From contig NZ_JSZE01000026.1 in assembly GCF_000802365.1 (NCBI RefSeq), forward strand, positions 1-56,778: a stretch of DNA of 56,778 nucleotides, written 5' to 3'. Below, piece by piece: positions 18,075 to 26,523 of the stretch; within the stretch, counting starts at the first letter, position 1, and the number at the start of each line of letters is the position of its first letter. The notes beneath the pieces were generated by a model. That model was not told the origin of the DNA. It made no database searches and saw only the letters and a program-made list of their open reading frames with translations. The stretch is from Xanthomonas cannabis pv. cannabis (lineage in GTDB: Bacteria > Pseudomonadota > Gammaproteobacteria > Xanthomonadales > Xanthomonadaceae). Position numbers and translations under genes: made by a program.

Positions 18075-18476
18075 TCACCAGCCCAGCAGCGCGCGCAGCA
18101 GCTTGACGATGCCCCAGAACGACACCACCCAGATCGCGCTGCGCACGTAGGGAATGCCGGCCGCATAGGCCGGCACATAGGCCACGCGCGCCCACAGATA
18201 CAGCTGCACACCCAGCGCGGTGTCTGCGCTGGTGCGCCCGGCCACGCTCACCGCCAGCACGGCGGCGGCGAAGATCGGAAAGGTCTCCAGATAGTTGCGG
18301 AACGCGCGGTCCAGACGCGCCGCAACGCCGGTCAGCGGCTTGGCCTCGCCGTCGCGGGCGCTGGCGTTCCACTTGGTGCCACGCTGGGCCGTCATGCTGC
18401 CGGAGGCGGCCAACAGCTGTACCAGGCCAAGCACCATGGCCCAGCCGAGCATCTGCAGTTCGATGGTCAGTTGCAT
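18075..18476 (-). CDS. MAPEG family membrane protein
   Basis: 133 aa with four hydrophobic segments. The pattern fits the MAPEG family (PF01124): helix 1 (MLGWAMVLGLVQLLAA), a cytosolic loop RGTKWNASARDG, the conserved RLDRAFRNYLETFPIFAA, then LYLWARVAYVPAYAAGIPYVRSAIW. Eukaryotic members handle glutathione and eicosanoids; the bacterial role is not established. The ATG at 18476 follows CGGGAG by 8 nt. It lies just downstream of the DUF4019 gene with a 25-bp gap, so the two are probably co-transcribed. Confidence 0.88.
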   Translation of the reverse strand: MQLTIELQMLGWAMVLGLVQLLAASGSMTAQRGTKWNASARDGEAKPLTGVAARLDRAFRNYLETFPIFAAAVLAVSVAGRTSADTALGVQLYLWARVAYVPAYAAGIPYVRSAIWVVSFWGIVKLLRALLGW

Positions 18477-18501
18477 GCAAGGCTCCCGGGAAGCGGCACC
18501 A

Positions 18502-19047
18502 TCACTTGGCCGCCGTGCGCAGGCTGTAGCCGGCAACGCGCCAGGTCTTGTCTTCGTCCAGACGGAACGAAACCAGTTCACGCACCGGCTGCGGCGCATT
18601 GGCAAACCGGGTCGGGAAACTGACGTTGACGTACAGTCCCTCGGGCACCTGCGCACCGGGGCCGTACTTCACCCGCGTTACCGAGCTCTGGCCGCGCCCG
18701 ACCACCGCACCCAGGCGCGCGCGCTCGCCAGCCAGCTGGGCGACGAAGGCGTCGCGCTTGACCGCAGTCTTGGCGACAGCGGACGCACCGTCCCACAACG
18801 AAGCGGCTTTATTGGCATCGACCATCTGCGCCACGCGCAGGGCGGCCTGGGTCATTTCGATGTCCTGCTTGGCCACCTGGGCCTGCTGGGCGGCGCTCGG
18901 GGCGGGAGCCGGCTGCGCCGCAGACGGCCGCTGCGTGGACGGCGCTGCCTGCGTGGCGGTGGCCGGGCGGCTGGACGGCTGTGGCTGTTGGGCAAACGCC
19001 AGCGCGGGAGCCAGCACAAACGCGACAAGCAAACGAGGACGGAGCAT
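18502..19047 (-). CDS. secreted DUF4019 domain protein
   Basis: 181 aa. A signal peptide (MLRPRLLVAFVLAPALAFA) is followed by a Pro/Ala/Gln/Ser-rich spacer of about 40 residues and then a domain ending in KTWRVAGYSLR, which is characteristic of DUF4019 (PF13211). The domain belongs to the SnoaL/cystatin-like small alpha+beta folds and has no known activity. It is predicted to be periplasmic. The low-complexity spacer may let the domain reach away from the membrane or bind peptidoglycan, but that is inference. Confidence 0.75.
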   Translation of the reverse strand: MLRPRLLVAFVLAPALAFAQQPQPSSRPATATQAAPSTQRPSAAQPAPAPSAAQQAQVAKQDIEMTQAALRVAQMVDANKAASLWDGASAVAKTAVKRDAFVAQLAGERARLGAVVGRGQSSVTRVKYGPGAQVPEGLYVNVSFPTRFANAPQPVRELVSFRLDEDKTWRVAGYSLRTAAK

Positions 19048-19289
19048 GGGACAGGGACCTTGTACGGATCGGATGGAAGAAACGGCCGCAGCATGCGGTG
19101 CGCTGCGCAGTCTATGGCGCGACCTGCGCAACACAAGTGCAGCTGCGGATGTCGCAATGGAATCGCCGGAAAATGTCTGGTCGGTGCCGCGCGGGCGCAC
19201 TGCGCAGGTCTGCCTGATGGGGATGAGGTGGGCAGCCCATCGCGCGCGCCGCATCCGAAGGCGAGAACAGTGCCTGTCGAGCGCAGCGC

Positions 19290-19544
19290 CTACACCTCAC
19301 CGCCTGGTGCGGGCGGCACCGTCGCCACGCTACGTGGTCGCCACAGGCGCCAGCTGACCCAGAACGCGCGCGCGATGGCCGCAATCAAGGCCGCCAGGCT
19401 CAGCCACATCGCCAGGGTGGCTGGCCACTGCTCGCGCAGTGCGGCAGCGGCCACACGCAGCAGTTCGGCCACGCCAAAGCCCACCAGCACCAGCAGGGCG
19501 GACGGCAGATATGCCAGCAAAACGCCTTTGGTCTTTCCTCGCAT
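19290..19544 (-). CDS. small two-helix membrane protein
   Basis: 84 aa with two hydrophobic segments (about 8-30 and 42-62), a basic N-terminus (MRGKTKG) and a polar tail. I do not recognise a family. The ATG at 19544 follows a run of seven G residues that could serve as the ribosome site. It lies 78 bp downstream of the ClpP-fold lipoprotein gene on the same strand and may belong to its transcript. Confidence 0.6.
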   Translation of the reverse strand: MRGKTKGVLLAYLPSALLVLVGFGVAELLRVAAAALREQWPATLAMWLSLAALIAAIARAFWVSWRLWRPRSVATVPPAPGGEV

Positions 19545-19622
19545 ACTGCCCCCCCGGCTCGGTTGTGTTCCGGCGACGATAGGCAGCGCCCAGTGCGATA
19601 CGCGTGAAACCTGCGGCCGGCC

Positions 19623-20795
19623 TCAACCGTCGGCCTGGGCGGCTGACGGCAGCGCGGACTCGGCGGCCGGCTGGGCGTCCGGTGCGGCCGGTGCCTGCTC
19701 GGCGGGGGCGGCATCGCGCTGCGCGTCGGCCGCCGGGGTGGTCGGCAGGGCCGCCGCGTCGGTTTCCGCCAGCGGGCTTTCTTCCGGGCAGGCCGCATCC
19801 GGAAAGCCGAAGCGTTGCTTCAAGGCCAGGCCGCAGGCGTTGACCGCATCCAGGTCCGCGCCCTCGCCCTTGCACTTCTGGTCGAAGGCGACCAGAAACG
19901 CATCCTTGCGGCGCACGAACGCATCGCCGCACTTGCGCATCTGGCGGATTCGCTCCAGGTCGTCCTGCACGGCATTGGTGCCGTCCAGCCCGTATTCGCG
20001 CAGCTCTTCCATGGTGAGCAGGCGCAGGCTGCGGTTGGGCACCGTCATCATCAGGTCGGCCACCGCCACTGCCACGCCGTTGCGCTCCAGGTAATCCTTG
20101 ACGTTGCCGTAGACCTCGCGCAACTCGCGATTGAGCTCGGCCCGCGAAGTGGCCTTGGAGCTGATCCGCATCATCCGGTGAATGCCGACCTTGCCGGCGA
20201 CCAGACGGTTGTCGCCGGCGGCAAGCACGAACACGCAGGCACTGTGGCAGATCGAGCCTTCGCGCACCCAGATGGTCCAGTTGGATTCGCCGATGATGTC
20301 GCCGGCGCGGATCGCGGCCTCCACCTGCCCGCCGCTGGAGTCCAGATCCAGGATGCGATGCGGCAGACGCCACTGCTCGGCCACTGCCGCCAGCCGCCAC
20401 ACCAGCGCGGCAAAGCCGGCGTTGATCTTGCCGGCGTAGCGCACCCGCAGCAGCCCGGTGTCGCGGCACGGCGCCAGCGCCGCTTCCACGCTGGCCCGAT
20501 CCAGCGCCGGCAGCAGCGTGCCGTCGCCGGCCTCCTTTCCGTAATCGGTGGCGCAGCTGATCCAGGCCTGGCCGGCGTCAAGCTCGGCCTGCGGCCAACC
20601 CGCCTCGCCGGCCTGGGTACGCGGGCGCGGGGGCGGCACCGGCTCGGGCGTATCCACCGACACCATATGGTCGCCGTCGCCGGCCTGCGCGCCGCCGTTC
20701 TGCTGCGCCATCGCGGCATCGGCGGAGGTGCCGGTGCGATCGCACGCCGCCAGCAGAAGCAGACACGCAAGGGACAGGCAAAGCGGTTTCAACAT
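19623..20795 (-). CDS. ClpP-fold periplasmic lipoprotein (COG3904-like)
   Basis: 390 aa. The lipobox LAAC makes Cys18 the lipidated residue, and Asp19 at +2 would favour retention at the inner membrane by the E. coli rule. The central domain has LDLDSSGGQVEAAIRAGDII (SSGG at 153-156), SICHSACVFVLAAG (Ser185 as possible nucleophile) and VGIHRM (His206), the layout of the ClpP/crotonase-like COG3904 family. It may be a serine peptidase or a binding protein; the third triad residue is not clear. The tail after 330 is Ala/Pro/Asp-rich. A four-Cys pattern after 270 may form disulfides. Confidence 0.7.
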   Translation of the reverse strand: MLKPLCLSLACLLLLAACDRTGTSADAAMAQQNGGAQAGDGDHMVSVDTPEPVPPPRPRTQAGEAGWPQAELDAGQAWISCATDYGKEAGDGTLLPALDRASVEAALAPCRDTGLLRVRYAGKINAGFAALVWRLAAVAEQWRLPHRILDLDSSGGQVEAAIRAGDIIGESNWTIWVREGSICHSACVFVLAAGDNRLVAGKVGIHRMMRISSKATSRAELNRELREVYGNVKDYLERNGVAVAVADLMMTVPNRSLRLLTMEELREYGLDGTNAVQDDLERIRQMRKCGDAFVRRKDAFLVAFDQKCKGEGADLDAVNACGLALKQRFGFPDAACPEESPLAETDAAALPTTPAADAQRDAAPAEQAPAAPDAQPAAESALPSAAQADG

Positions 20796-21045
20796 CGGGT
20801 GCGGGCCATCGAGGGCGTGAGCGGGCTCCCAGTCTAGGGCGGACGCGCCGCATGCCCCGAACCCGACCTTAACCTGGCACCTGTCAGGCCAGCTGCCGGC
20901 ACGCGTGCGTAGCATCCGGTGGCATCGCACTCCGGCACAGCGACGCTGAAGTCGCGGCGGTTGCACATCGTCGCGTCGGACAAGGCGGCGTCACGCTGAG
21001 CACAGTGCTGTCCGAAAACGGCCAGCCGGGGCGATGGGCAGCGCA

Positions 21046-21051
21046 TAGACT
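21046..21051 (+). promoter_or_regulatory. -10-like hexamer of a leaderless promoter (ada-alkA)
   Basis: TAGACT is followed by GGCGCC and then the ATG at 21058. No Shine-Dalgarno sequence is present. I do not see an Ada box (AAAGCGCA) in the preceding 250 bp. Confidence 0.45.
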
Positions 21052-21057
21052 GGCGCC

Positions 21058-22521
21058 ATGCAATCGCTCACGCCCGACCGGACCCAATGCGACCGCGCCC
21101 GCCTGGCGCGCGATGCGCGCTTCGACGGGCTGTTCTTTACCGCCGTGCGCAGCACCGGCATTTATTGCCGCCCGGTGTGCCCGGCGCCGGCGCCCAAGCC
21201 AGGCAACGTCAGCTACTACCCGAGCGCGGCGGCGGCCAGTGCAGCCGGCTACCGGCCATGCCTGCGCTGCCGGCCGGAGCTGTCGCCGCAGGCGCAGCAG
21301 CATCTGGGCGACGAGAGCGTGCAGCGTGCCCTGGCGATGATCGCCGACGGGGTGTTGCAGGAGCAGCCGGTGCAGACCCTGGCCAATGCGGTCGGCGTGA
21401 GTGCGCGGCAGTTGCAGCGGCAGTTCGTGCAGCAGCTCGGCGCCACGCCGATCCAGGTGCATGGCACGCGTCGGCTGCTGCTGGCCAAGCAACTGCTCAC
21501 CGAAACCGCACTGCCGGTGACCGAGGTCGCGCTGGCCGCGGGTTTCAACAGCCTGCGCCGTTTCAATGCGGCCTTCGTGCAGGGCTGCGGGATGCCGCCG
21601 TCGGCCTTGCGCAAGCAGCGCGCCGAAGTCTCCGGCGGCGAACTCACGCTGCGCCTGGGCTATCGGCCGCCGCTGGACTGGCCGGCGATGCTGGCATTTT
21701 TGCGGCGGCGCGCGATCCCGGGGATCGAGCAGATCGATGCCGGCAGCTACCGGCGCGTGATCGGCACGCCCGGCAACGCCAGCGTGATCGAGGTCGCACC
21801 GGCGCCGCAGCGCGCCGAGCTGCTGCTGCGCATCGGCGCCACCGACCCACGCCGGATCCCGCAGATCGTGCGCCGCGTGCGCCGGCTGTTCGACCTGGAC
21901 GCGGACCTGCAGGCCGTGCACGCCACGCTTGCCCGGGAGCCGCTGCTGGCCGAGGCGATTGCCCGCCGGCCCGGCCTGCGCGTGCCGGGGGGATGGGACG
22001 GGTTCGAAGTGGCCGTGCGTGCGGTGTTGGGCCAGCAGATCAGCGTGGCCGGTGCCACGACGCTGGCGGCGCGCCTGGTCGACCGCCACGGCGGCCAGCA
22101 TGCCGACATGCCGCCAGGCCTGGACCGCAGTTTTCCAACCCCCGCGCAACTGGCCGACGCACCGCTGGAACAGCTGGGCCTGCCACGCGCCCGCGCCGCC
22201 ACCTTGCGGGCGCTGGGCGGCACCTGTGCGCAGGGCCGGCTGCAGTTCGGTGCCGGCCAGCGGCTGGTCGATTTCGTCGCGGCCTGTACTGCCCTGCCCG
22301 GCATCGGGCCGTGGACCGCGCACTACATCGCCATGCGCGCGCTGTCGCATCCGGACGCGTTTCCGGCCGGCGATCTGATCCTGCAGCAGGTGCTTGGCGC
22401 GCCGGAGCGGCTGAGCGAGCGCGCCACCGAGGCGCGCTCGCAGGCCTGGCGGCCATGGCGCGCGTATGCGGTGCTGCACCTGTGGCATCTGGCCGTCGAT
22501 CACAAGGAACCCCGCCCATGA
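21058..22521 (+). CDS. Ada N-terminal/AraC-AlkA fusion, alkylation repair
   Basis: 487 aa. The Ada zinc domain has Cys37, Cys41, Cys68 and Cys71, matching E. coli Ada C38/C42/C69/C72. The first would accept a methyl group from phosphotriesters and switch the protein into an activator. An AraC-type helix-turn-helix follows (about 90-185), then the AlkA N-terminal domain and an HhH-GPD glycosylase (LPGIGPWTAHYIAMRAL, catalytic Asp in FPAGDLIL). One chain thus senses methyl damage, binds DNA and excises 3-methyladenine. Its stop overlaps the ogt start (ATGA), so the two are co-translated. Confidence 0.95.
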   Translation: MQSLTPDRTQCDRARLARDARFDGLFFTAVRSTGIYCRPVCPAPAPKPGNVSYYPSAAAASAAGYRPCLRCRPELSPQAQQHLGDESVQRALAMIADGVLQEQPVQTLANAVGVSARQLQRQFVQQLGATPIQVHGTRRLLLAKQLLTETALPVTEVALAAGFNSLRRFNAAFVQGCGMPPSALRKQRAEVSGGELTLRLGYRPPLDWPAMLAFLRRRAIPGIEQIDAGSYRRVIGTPGNASVIEVAPAPQRAELLLRIGATDPRRIPQIVRRVRRLFDLDADLQAVHATLAREPLLAEAIARRPGLRVPGGWDGFEVAVRAVLGQQISVAGATTLAARLVDRHGGQHADMPPGLDRSFPTPAQLADAPLEQLGLPRARAATLRALGGTCAQGRLQFGAGQRLVDFVAACTALPGIGPWTAHYIAMRALSHPDAFPAGDLILQQVLGAPERLSERATEARSQAWRPWRAYAVLHLWHLAVDHKEPRP

Positions 22522-23063
22522 GCGCAGTGCGTTACGACACTTTCCCGTCGCCGATCGGCGCGCTGACCGTGGCCGCCGACCACGCTGGCGTGCGCCACAT
22601 CCTGTTCGCGCAGAACCGTTACGACGCGGCCGGGCGGGCGCGCTGGGTGCACGATCCGGAGGCCGCACTGGTGCGCGAGGCGCGCGAGCAACTGCTGGAC
22701 TATCTGCACGGCGGGCGACGCCGTTTCGACCTGCCGTTGGCGCCGGCCGGTACGCCGTTTCAACTGGAGGTCTGGCACACGCTGGCGCAGATTCCGTTCG
22801 GCCAGACCTGGAGTTACGTGCAACTGGCGCAGGCGGTGGGGCGGCCTGCCGCCAGCCGTGCGGTGGGCGCTGCCAACGGCCGCAACCCGCTGCCGATCGT
22901 GTTGCCGTGCCACCGCGTGATCGGCGCCAACGGGGCGTTGACCGGCTTCGGCGGCGGCCTGCCGACCAAGCAGGCGTTGTTGCAGTTGGAGGGCTGGTCG
23001 TCACGCCAGCGTGCACGCGCCGACGATCTGTTCGCCCACGCACACCCGCCCCACACGCCCTGA
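22518..23063 (+). CDS. ogt: O6-methylguanine-DNA methyltransferase
   Basis: 181 aa. The active-site box reads LPCHRVIG with Cys131 as the one-use methyl acceptor. The GTPFQLEVWHTLAQIPFGQTWSY and ASRAVGAANGRNP segments of the DNA-binding domain are present. It repairs O6-methylguanine and O4-methylthymine by transferring the alkyl group to itself. It overlaps the Ada-AlkA gene by four bases and supplies the activity that in E. coli Ada is the C-terminal half. Confidence 0.95.
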   Translation: MSAVRYDTFPSPIGALTVAADHAGVRHILFAQNRYDAAGRARWVHDPEAALVREAREQLLDYLHGGRRRFDLPLAPAGTPFQLEVWHTLAQIPFGQTWSYVQLAQAVGRPAASRAVGAANGRNPLPIVLPCHRVIGANGALTGFGGGLPTKQALLQLEGWSSRQRARADDLFAHAHPPHTP

Positions 23064-23087
23064 CTTCGCGGCGTCATCGACGCGCCT

Positions 23088-23093
23088 TACACT
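23088..23093 (+). promoter_or_regulatory. -10-like hexamer of a leaderless promoter (NPP gene)
   Basis: TACACT ends seven nt before the ATG at 23101. No Shine-Dalgarno sequence is seen. It allows transcription independent of ada-ogt, whose last codon is only 37 bp upstream. Confidence 0.5.
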
Positions 23094-23100
23094 CGCGTGC

Positions 23101-24405
23101 ATGATCGACCGACGTCTTGTGTTCGCCGCAATGGTCAGCGTGCTGCTCGCGGCCTGTACTCCCCAAGCTTCCGTCCGTGGCGCTGCGCCACCCTCGCCCG
23201 CTGCCGCGTCGCCCGCACAGGACGCGGCAGCCGATGCCAGCGCGCACACCTTGCTGCTGATCTCCATCGACGGGCTGCGTGCGGACATGCTCGACCGCGG
23301 CATTACCCCGCACCTGTCGCAGCTGGCGCGCGAGGGCGTGCGTGCGCGCTGGATGACGCCGTCGTATCCGTCGCTGACCTTTCCCAACCATTACACGCTG
23401 GTCACCGGGCTGCGCCCGGACCACCACGGCATCGTGCACAACAGCATGCGCGACCCAGCGCTGGGCAGTTTCTGGCTGAGCAAGCCCGAGGCCGTAGGCG
23501 ATGCGCGCTGGTGGGGTGGCCAGCCGTTGTGGGTAGGCGCAGAAAACGCCGGCCTGCATGCGGCGACATGGTCGTGGCCGGGCAGCGAAGCGGCGATCCA
23601 GGGCGTGCGGCCCACCCAGTGGCGCCATTACGAAGAAGGCGTCAGCCTGGACGCACGCGTGGACACCGTGCTCGGCTGGCTGAACGACTCCGGCGCCGCG
23701 CGCAAGCGATTGGTCACGCTGTACTTCGAACACGTGGACGAAGCCGGCCATGACCACGGCCCGGAGTCGCGCGAATACGCCGACAGCGTGCGCGCGGTGG
23801 ATGCCGCTATCGGCCGGCTGCTGGCCGGCATGCAGCGCGACGGCACCCGCGCGCGCACCAACATCATCGTGGTGTCCGACCACGGTATGGCCGAGGTGGC
23901 GCCGGGCCATGCGATCAGCGTGGAAGACATCGCGCCGGCCACGGTGGCCACCGCGCTCACCGACGGGCAGGTGATCGGGTTTGCGCCAATGCCCGGGCAA
24001 CAGGCCGCCGCCGAAGCCGCCCTGCTCGGCATGCATGCGCAGTACGACTGCTGGCGCAAGGAAGAATTGCCGACGCACTGGCATTACGGCAGCAACCCGC
24101 GCATTCCACCGATCGTGTGCCAGATGCATGAGGGCTGGGACGCATTGTTCCCGGACAAACTGGCCAGGCGCCCGCAGCAGGGCGTGCGCGGCTCGCACGG
24201 CTTCGACCCGGCGCTGCCATCGATGCGTGCAGTGTTCGTGGCGCAAGGCCCGGACCTGGCACAGGGCAAGACCTTGCCCGGCTTCGACAACGTCGATGTG
24301 TATGCCTTGATGACGCGCCTGCTGGGCATTGCGGCTGCGCCGAACGATGGCAACCCGGCCACCTTGCTGCCGGCACTGCGCGTGCCGCCGGACGTCACAC
24401 ACTGA
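23101..24405 (+). CDS. nucleotide pyrophosphatase/phosphodiesterase (NPP) lipoprotein
   Basis: 434 aa. The signal peptide ends in the lipobox LAAC (Cys19), so it is probably membrane-anchored and faces the periplasm. It is an alkaline-phosphatase superfamily enzyme that hydrolyses nucleotide and other phosphodiesters with two zinc ions. All ligands are present: Asp57, nucleophile Thr93 (PSLTFPN), Asn114, Asp213, His217, Asp260, His261 and His366. These sit at a constant +3 offset from the structurally known X. axonopodis NPP (D54, T90, N111, D210, H214, D257, H258, H363), which is strong evidence of orthology. Confidence 0.95.
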   Translation: MIDRRLVFAAMVSVLLAACTPQASVRGAAPPSPAAASPAQDAAADASAHTLLLISIDGLRADMLDRGITPHLSQLAREGVRARWMTPSYPSLTFPNHYTLVTGLRPDHHGIVHNSMRDPALGSFWLSKPEAVGDARWWGGQPLWVGAENAGLHAATWSWPGSEAAIQGVRPTQWRHYEEGVSLDARVDTVLGWLNDSGAARKRLVTLYFEHVDEAGHDHGPESREYADSVRAVDAAIGRLLAGMQRDGTRARTNIIVVSDHGMAEVAPGHAISVEDIAPATVATALTDGQVIGFAPMPGQQAAAEAALLGMHAQYDCWRKEELPTHWHYGSNPRIPPIVCQMHEGWDALFPDKLARRPQQGVRGSHGFDPALPSMRAVFVAQGPDLAQGKTLPGFDNVDVYALMTRLLGIAAAPNDGNPATLLPALRVPPDVTH

Positions 24406-24446
24406 TGCACTGAGCACACTGTTCACCGGCGACGGCCGGTGGGTGC

Positions 24447-24452
24447 GACAAT
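24447..24452 (+). promoter_or_regulatory. -10-like hexamer of a leaderless promoter (ClC gene)
   Basis: GACAAT is followed by ACTGCG and then the ATG at 24459. No Shine-Dalgarno sequence is present. Confidence 0.45.
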
Positions 24453-24458
24453 ACTGCG

Positions 24459-25796
24459 ATGTCCGTTCCCGATCCGTCGCCGCATCGTCTGCGGCCGTTG
24501 TTGTCCAGCGCAGGCTGGCGTCGCCGCGCAGCACTGTGGGGTGGTGCGATCGCGGTGGCCCTGGTGGCGATCGTGTTCGCCAAGGCCAGCGATGCGGCCT
24601 TCCACCTGTTCCAGCGCATCACCGCGCACTCGATCTGGTGGGCACTGCTGCTGACGCCGGGCATCTTCGCCCTGCTTGCCTGGCTCACCGCCGGCGCCCT
24701 GCGTCCTACCCGTGGCAGCGGCATTCCGCAGGTCATCGCCGCGCTGGAGCATCCGGACCCGGCGTTTCGCGAGACCAACCTGTCGCTGCGCGTGTCGATC
24801 GGCAAGCTTGCCTTGACCACGTTGTCGTTGCTGGGTGGCGCCTCGGTCGGGCGCGAAGGCCCCACCGTGCATGTCGGCGCCAGCCTGATGCATGTGTTCG
24901 GGCGCTGGTTCGGCTTTCATGATCCACGCGAGCTCTCGCACTTTGTGCTGGCCGGCGGCGCCGCCGGCATTGCCGCGGCGTTCAACACGCCGCTGGCGGG
25001 GGTGGTGTTTGCGATCGAGGAATTGAGCGGGCGCTTCGAGCACCGCTTTTCCGGCACCCTGCTCACCGCGGTGATCGTGGGCGGCGTGGTGTCGCTGGGC
25101 GTGCTGGGCAACTACACGTATTTCGGCAAGGTGGCGGTGGCCTTGCCACTGGGCCAGGCCTGGCTGGCGATTGCGCTGTGCGGCAGCGTGGCCGGGCTGC
25201 TGGGCGGGATCTTTGCGCGTCTGGTGCTGGCCAGCGTCAGTGGCAAGCCGCGCTGGCTGGGCAGCCTGCGCCGGCGCCACCCGGTGCTGTTGGCGGCGTT
25301 GTGCGGCGTAGCCCTGGTCGGGTTGGCGCTGGTGTTCGGGCAAGGCGCCTTCGGGACCGGCTACGAGCAGGCACGCAGCCTGGTGCAGGGGCAGGCGGTG
25401 GTGGGGCACGAATTCGGGCTGATGAAGCTCATCGCCAATCTGGTGTCGTATCTGGCGGGCATTCCAGGTGGCCTGTTTTCACCGGCGCTGGCGGTCGGTG
25501 CCGGCATCGGCCACAACCTGTCGGTGCTGATGCCGGGCGTGGACCCGCGCACCTTCGTGCTGCTGGGCATGTGCGCCTATCTCACCGGCGTGACCCAGGC
25601 ACCGCTGACCTCGGCGGTGATCTCGCTGGAGCTCACCGACACCAGCCAGATGCTGCTGCCGATCCTGGCCACCGTGTTGATTGCACGCGCGGTGTCGGGG
25701 CTGGTGTGCAAAACGCCGATTTATCGTGGGCTGGCCGAGCAGTTGCTGACCCCAGCGGCGAAGAACACCGCACCGGCGGCGGACACAGCGCACTAG
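24459..25796 (+). CDS. ClC-family chloride transporter
   Basis: 445 aa, about ten or more membrane helices, no cytoplasmic CBS domain. Selectivity-filter motifs are GSGIP (86-90), GREGP (131-135, gating Glu133) and GIPGGLFSPALAVGA (about residue 335). The internal proton glutamate of E. coli ClC-ec1 (E203) has a counterpart in AIEELS (Glu187/Glu188). Having both glutamates argues for a 2Cl-/H+ antiporter rather than a passive channel. The likely role is acid resistance or charge balance. It stands alone downstream of the NPP gene with its own close promoter. Confidence 0.93.
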   Translation: MSVPDPSPHRLRPLLSSAGWRRRAALWGGAIAVALVAIVFAKASDAAFHLFQRITAHSIWWALLLTPGIFALLAWLTAGALRPTRGSGIPQVIAALEHPDPAFRETNLSLRVSIGKLALTTLSLLGGASVGREGPTVHVGASLMHVFGRWFGFHDPRELSHFVLAGGAAGIAAAFNTPLAGVVFAIEELSGRFEHRFSGTLLTAVIVGGVVSLGVLGNYTYFGKVAVALPLGQAWLAIALCGSVAGLLGGIFARLVLASVSGKPRWLGSLRRRHPVLLAALCGVALVGLALVFGQGAFGTGYEQARSLVQGQAVVGHEFGLMKLIANLVSYLAGIPGGLFSPALAVGAGIGHNLSVLMPGVDPRTFVLLGMCAYLTGVTQAPLTSAVISLELTDTSQMLLPILATVLIARAVSGLVCKTPIYRGLAEQLLTPAAKNTAPAADTAH

Positions 25797-26005
25797 AGAC
25801 GTTGCACCATCGAGGCGCGCAGGCTGTCTCCGATCCATCACGGACAGCCCCGGTGAATGCCATTGCGCAAGCCACTCTTGAGTGTCTTGCCTTGATTTGC
25901 AGCGGCTACCGACGGCGGTGATGCGCCGCATGGTCCACGTGGTCCAGCGTCGGTCCATGCACGCCAACAGGCAGACGAACAGCATGGTGCGCTGATGTCG
26001 GGCAT

Positions 26006-26034
26006 AAAAAAAACGCGGCGCAAGCGCCGCGTTT
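26006..26034 (-). terminator. intrinsic terminator after the bTHX gene
   Basis: On the minus strand AAACGCGGCGC and its exact complement form an 11-bp stem with a two-base loop, followed by eight T residues. It sits 23 bp past the bTHX stop. Confidence 0.9.
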
Positions 26035-26056
26035 CGATGTCGCGAAGTGGCTGGAA

Positions 26057-26239
26057 TCAACCGGCCTTGGCAACGGTCTTCTTGGCAACGGCCTTCTTGG
26101 CCGGCGCCTTGACCACACCCTTCTTGGCAACCGGGGCAGCTGCACCCACGACAACCTTGCTCACCGCGTGCGAACGCGAATTGCCGTAGCTGGCGTTGTA
26201 GCGCTTGCCCTTGGCGGTCTTACGGTCACCCTTACCCAT
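26057..26239 (-). CDS. ribosomal protein bTHX with Ala/Lys-rich tail
   Basis: 60 aa. Residues 1-20 (MGKGDRKTAKGKRYNASYGN) match the bacterial small-subunit protein THX, which sits in a cavity at the head of 30S and stabilises 16S rRNA. THX proteins I know of are near 25-30 residues. Here a tail from about residue 28 repeats VAKK/PAKK/VAKK units much like a histone-H1 tail and probably contacts rRNA. The ATG at 26239 has AGGAG eight nt upstream, and a strong terminator follows the stop. Confidence 0.82.
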   Translation of the reverse strand: MGKGDRKTAKGKRYNASYGNSRSHAVSKVVVGAAAPVAKKGVVKAPAKKAVAKKTVAKAG

Positions 26240-26269
26240 TTCGTCGACTCCTGAATGTGAATACAAATT

Positions 26270-26285
26270 CCCGTGCTGGCACGGG
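26270..26285 (-). other. short hairpin upstream of bTHX
   Basis: CCCGTGC and GCACGGG flank two bases about 30 bp upstream of the start. It may lie in the 5' leader, as ribosomal protein leaders often hold control hairpins. No known leader motif is recognised. Confidence 0.35.
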
Positions 26286-26523
26286 TCTGGCGAGGTTTGC
26301 ACCGGCGGCGCCCTCGCGCAAGGCCGGCAAGCCTATCACGTCGGCCGCAAGGCGCGCAGCCCGACGGTAGAGCCGCCCAACGCTGGCGCCGGGCAGGCGG
26401 CCCGCCCGTGCAGCGCGCCGGTGCCTGGTCGGTAGCGGATACCCATCATGGCGATCAGGTGCCTGCGACAGCTCAAGGCGTCGCCGGGCGCACCCTGCCG
26501 ACCGCCGAACGACTCAGCCGATC

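Noticed and set aside
19048..19289. N-terminal extension of the DUF4019 frame to 19254
   Set aside because: The signal peptide starts at 19047, and the upstream residues look random.
25797..26005. Short frames between the ClC gene and bTHX
   Set aside because: No ribosome site, no recognisable protein pattern, and frames differ in every strand. It is treated as the gap between convergent genes.
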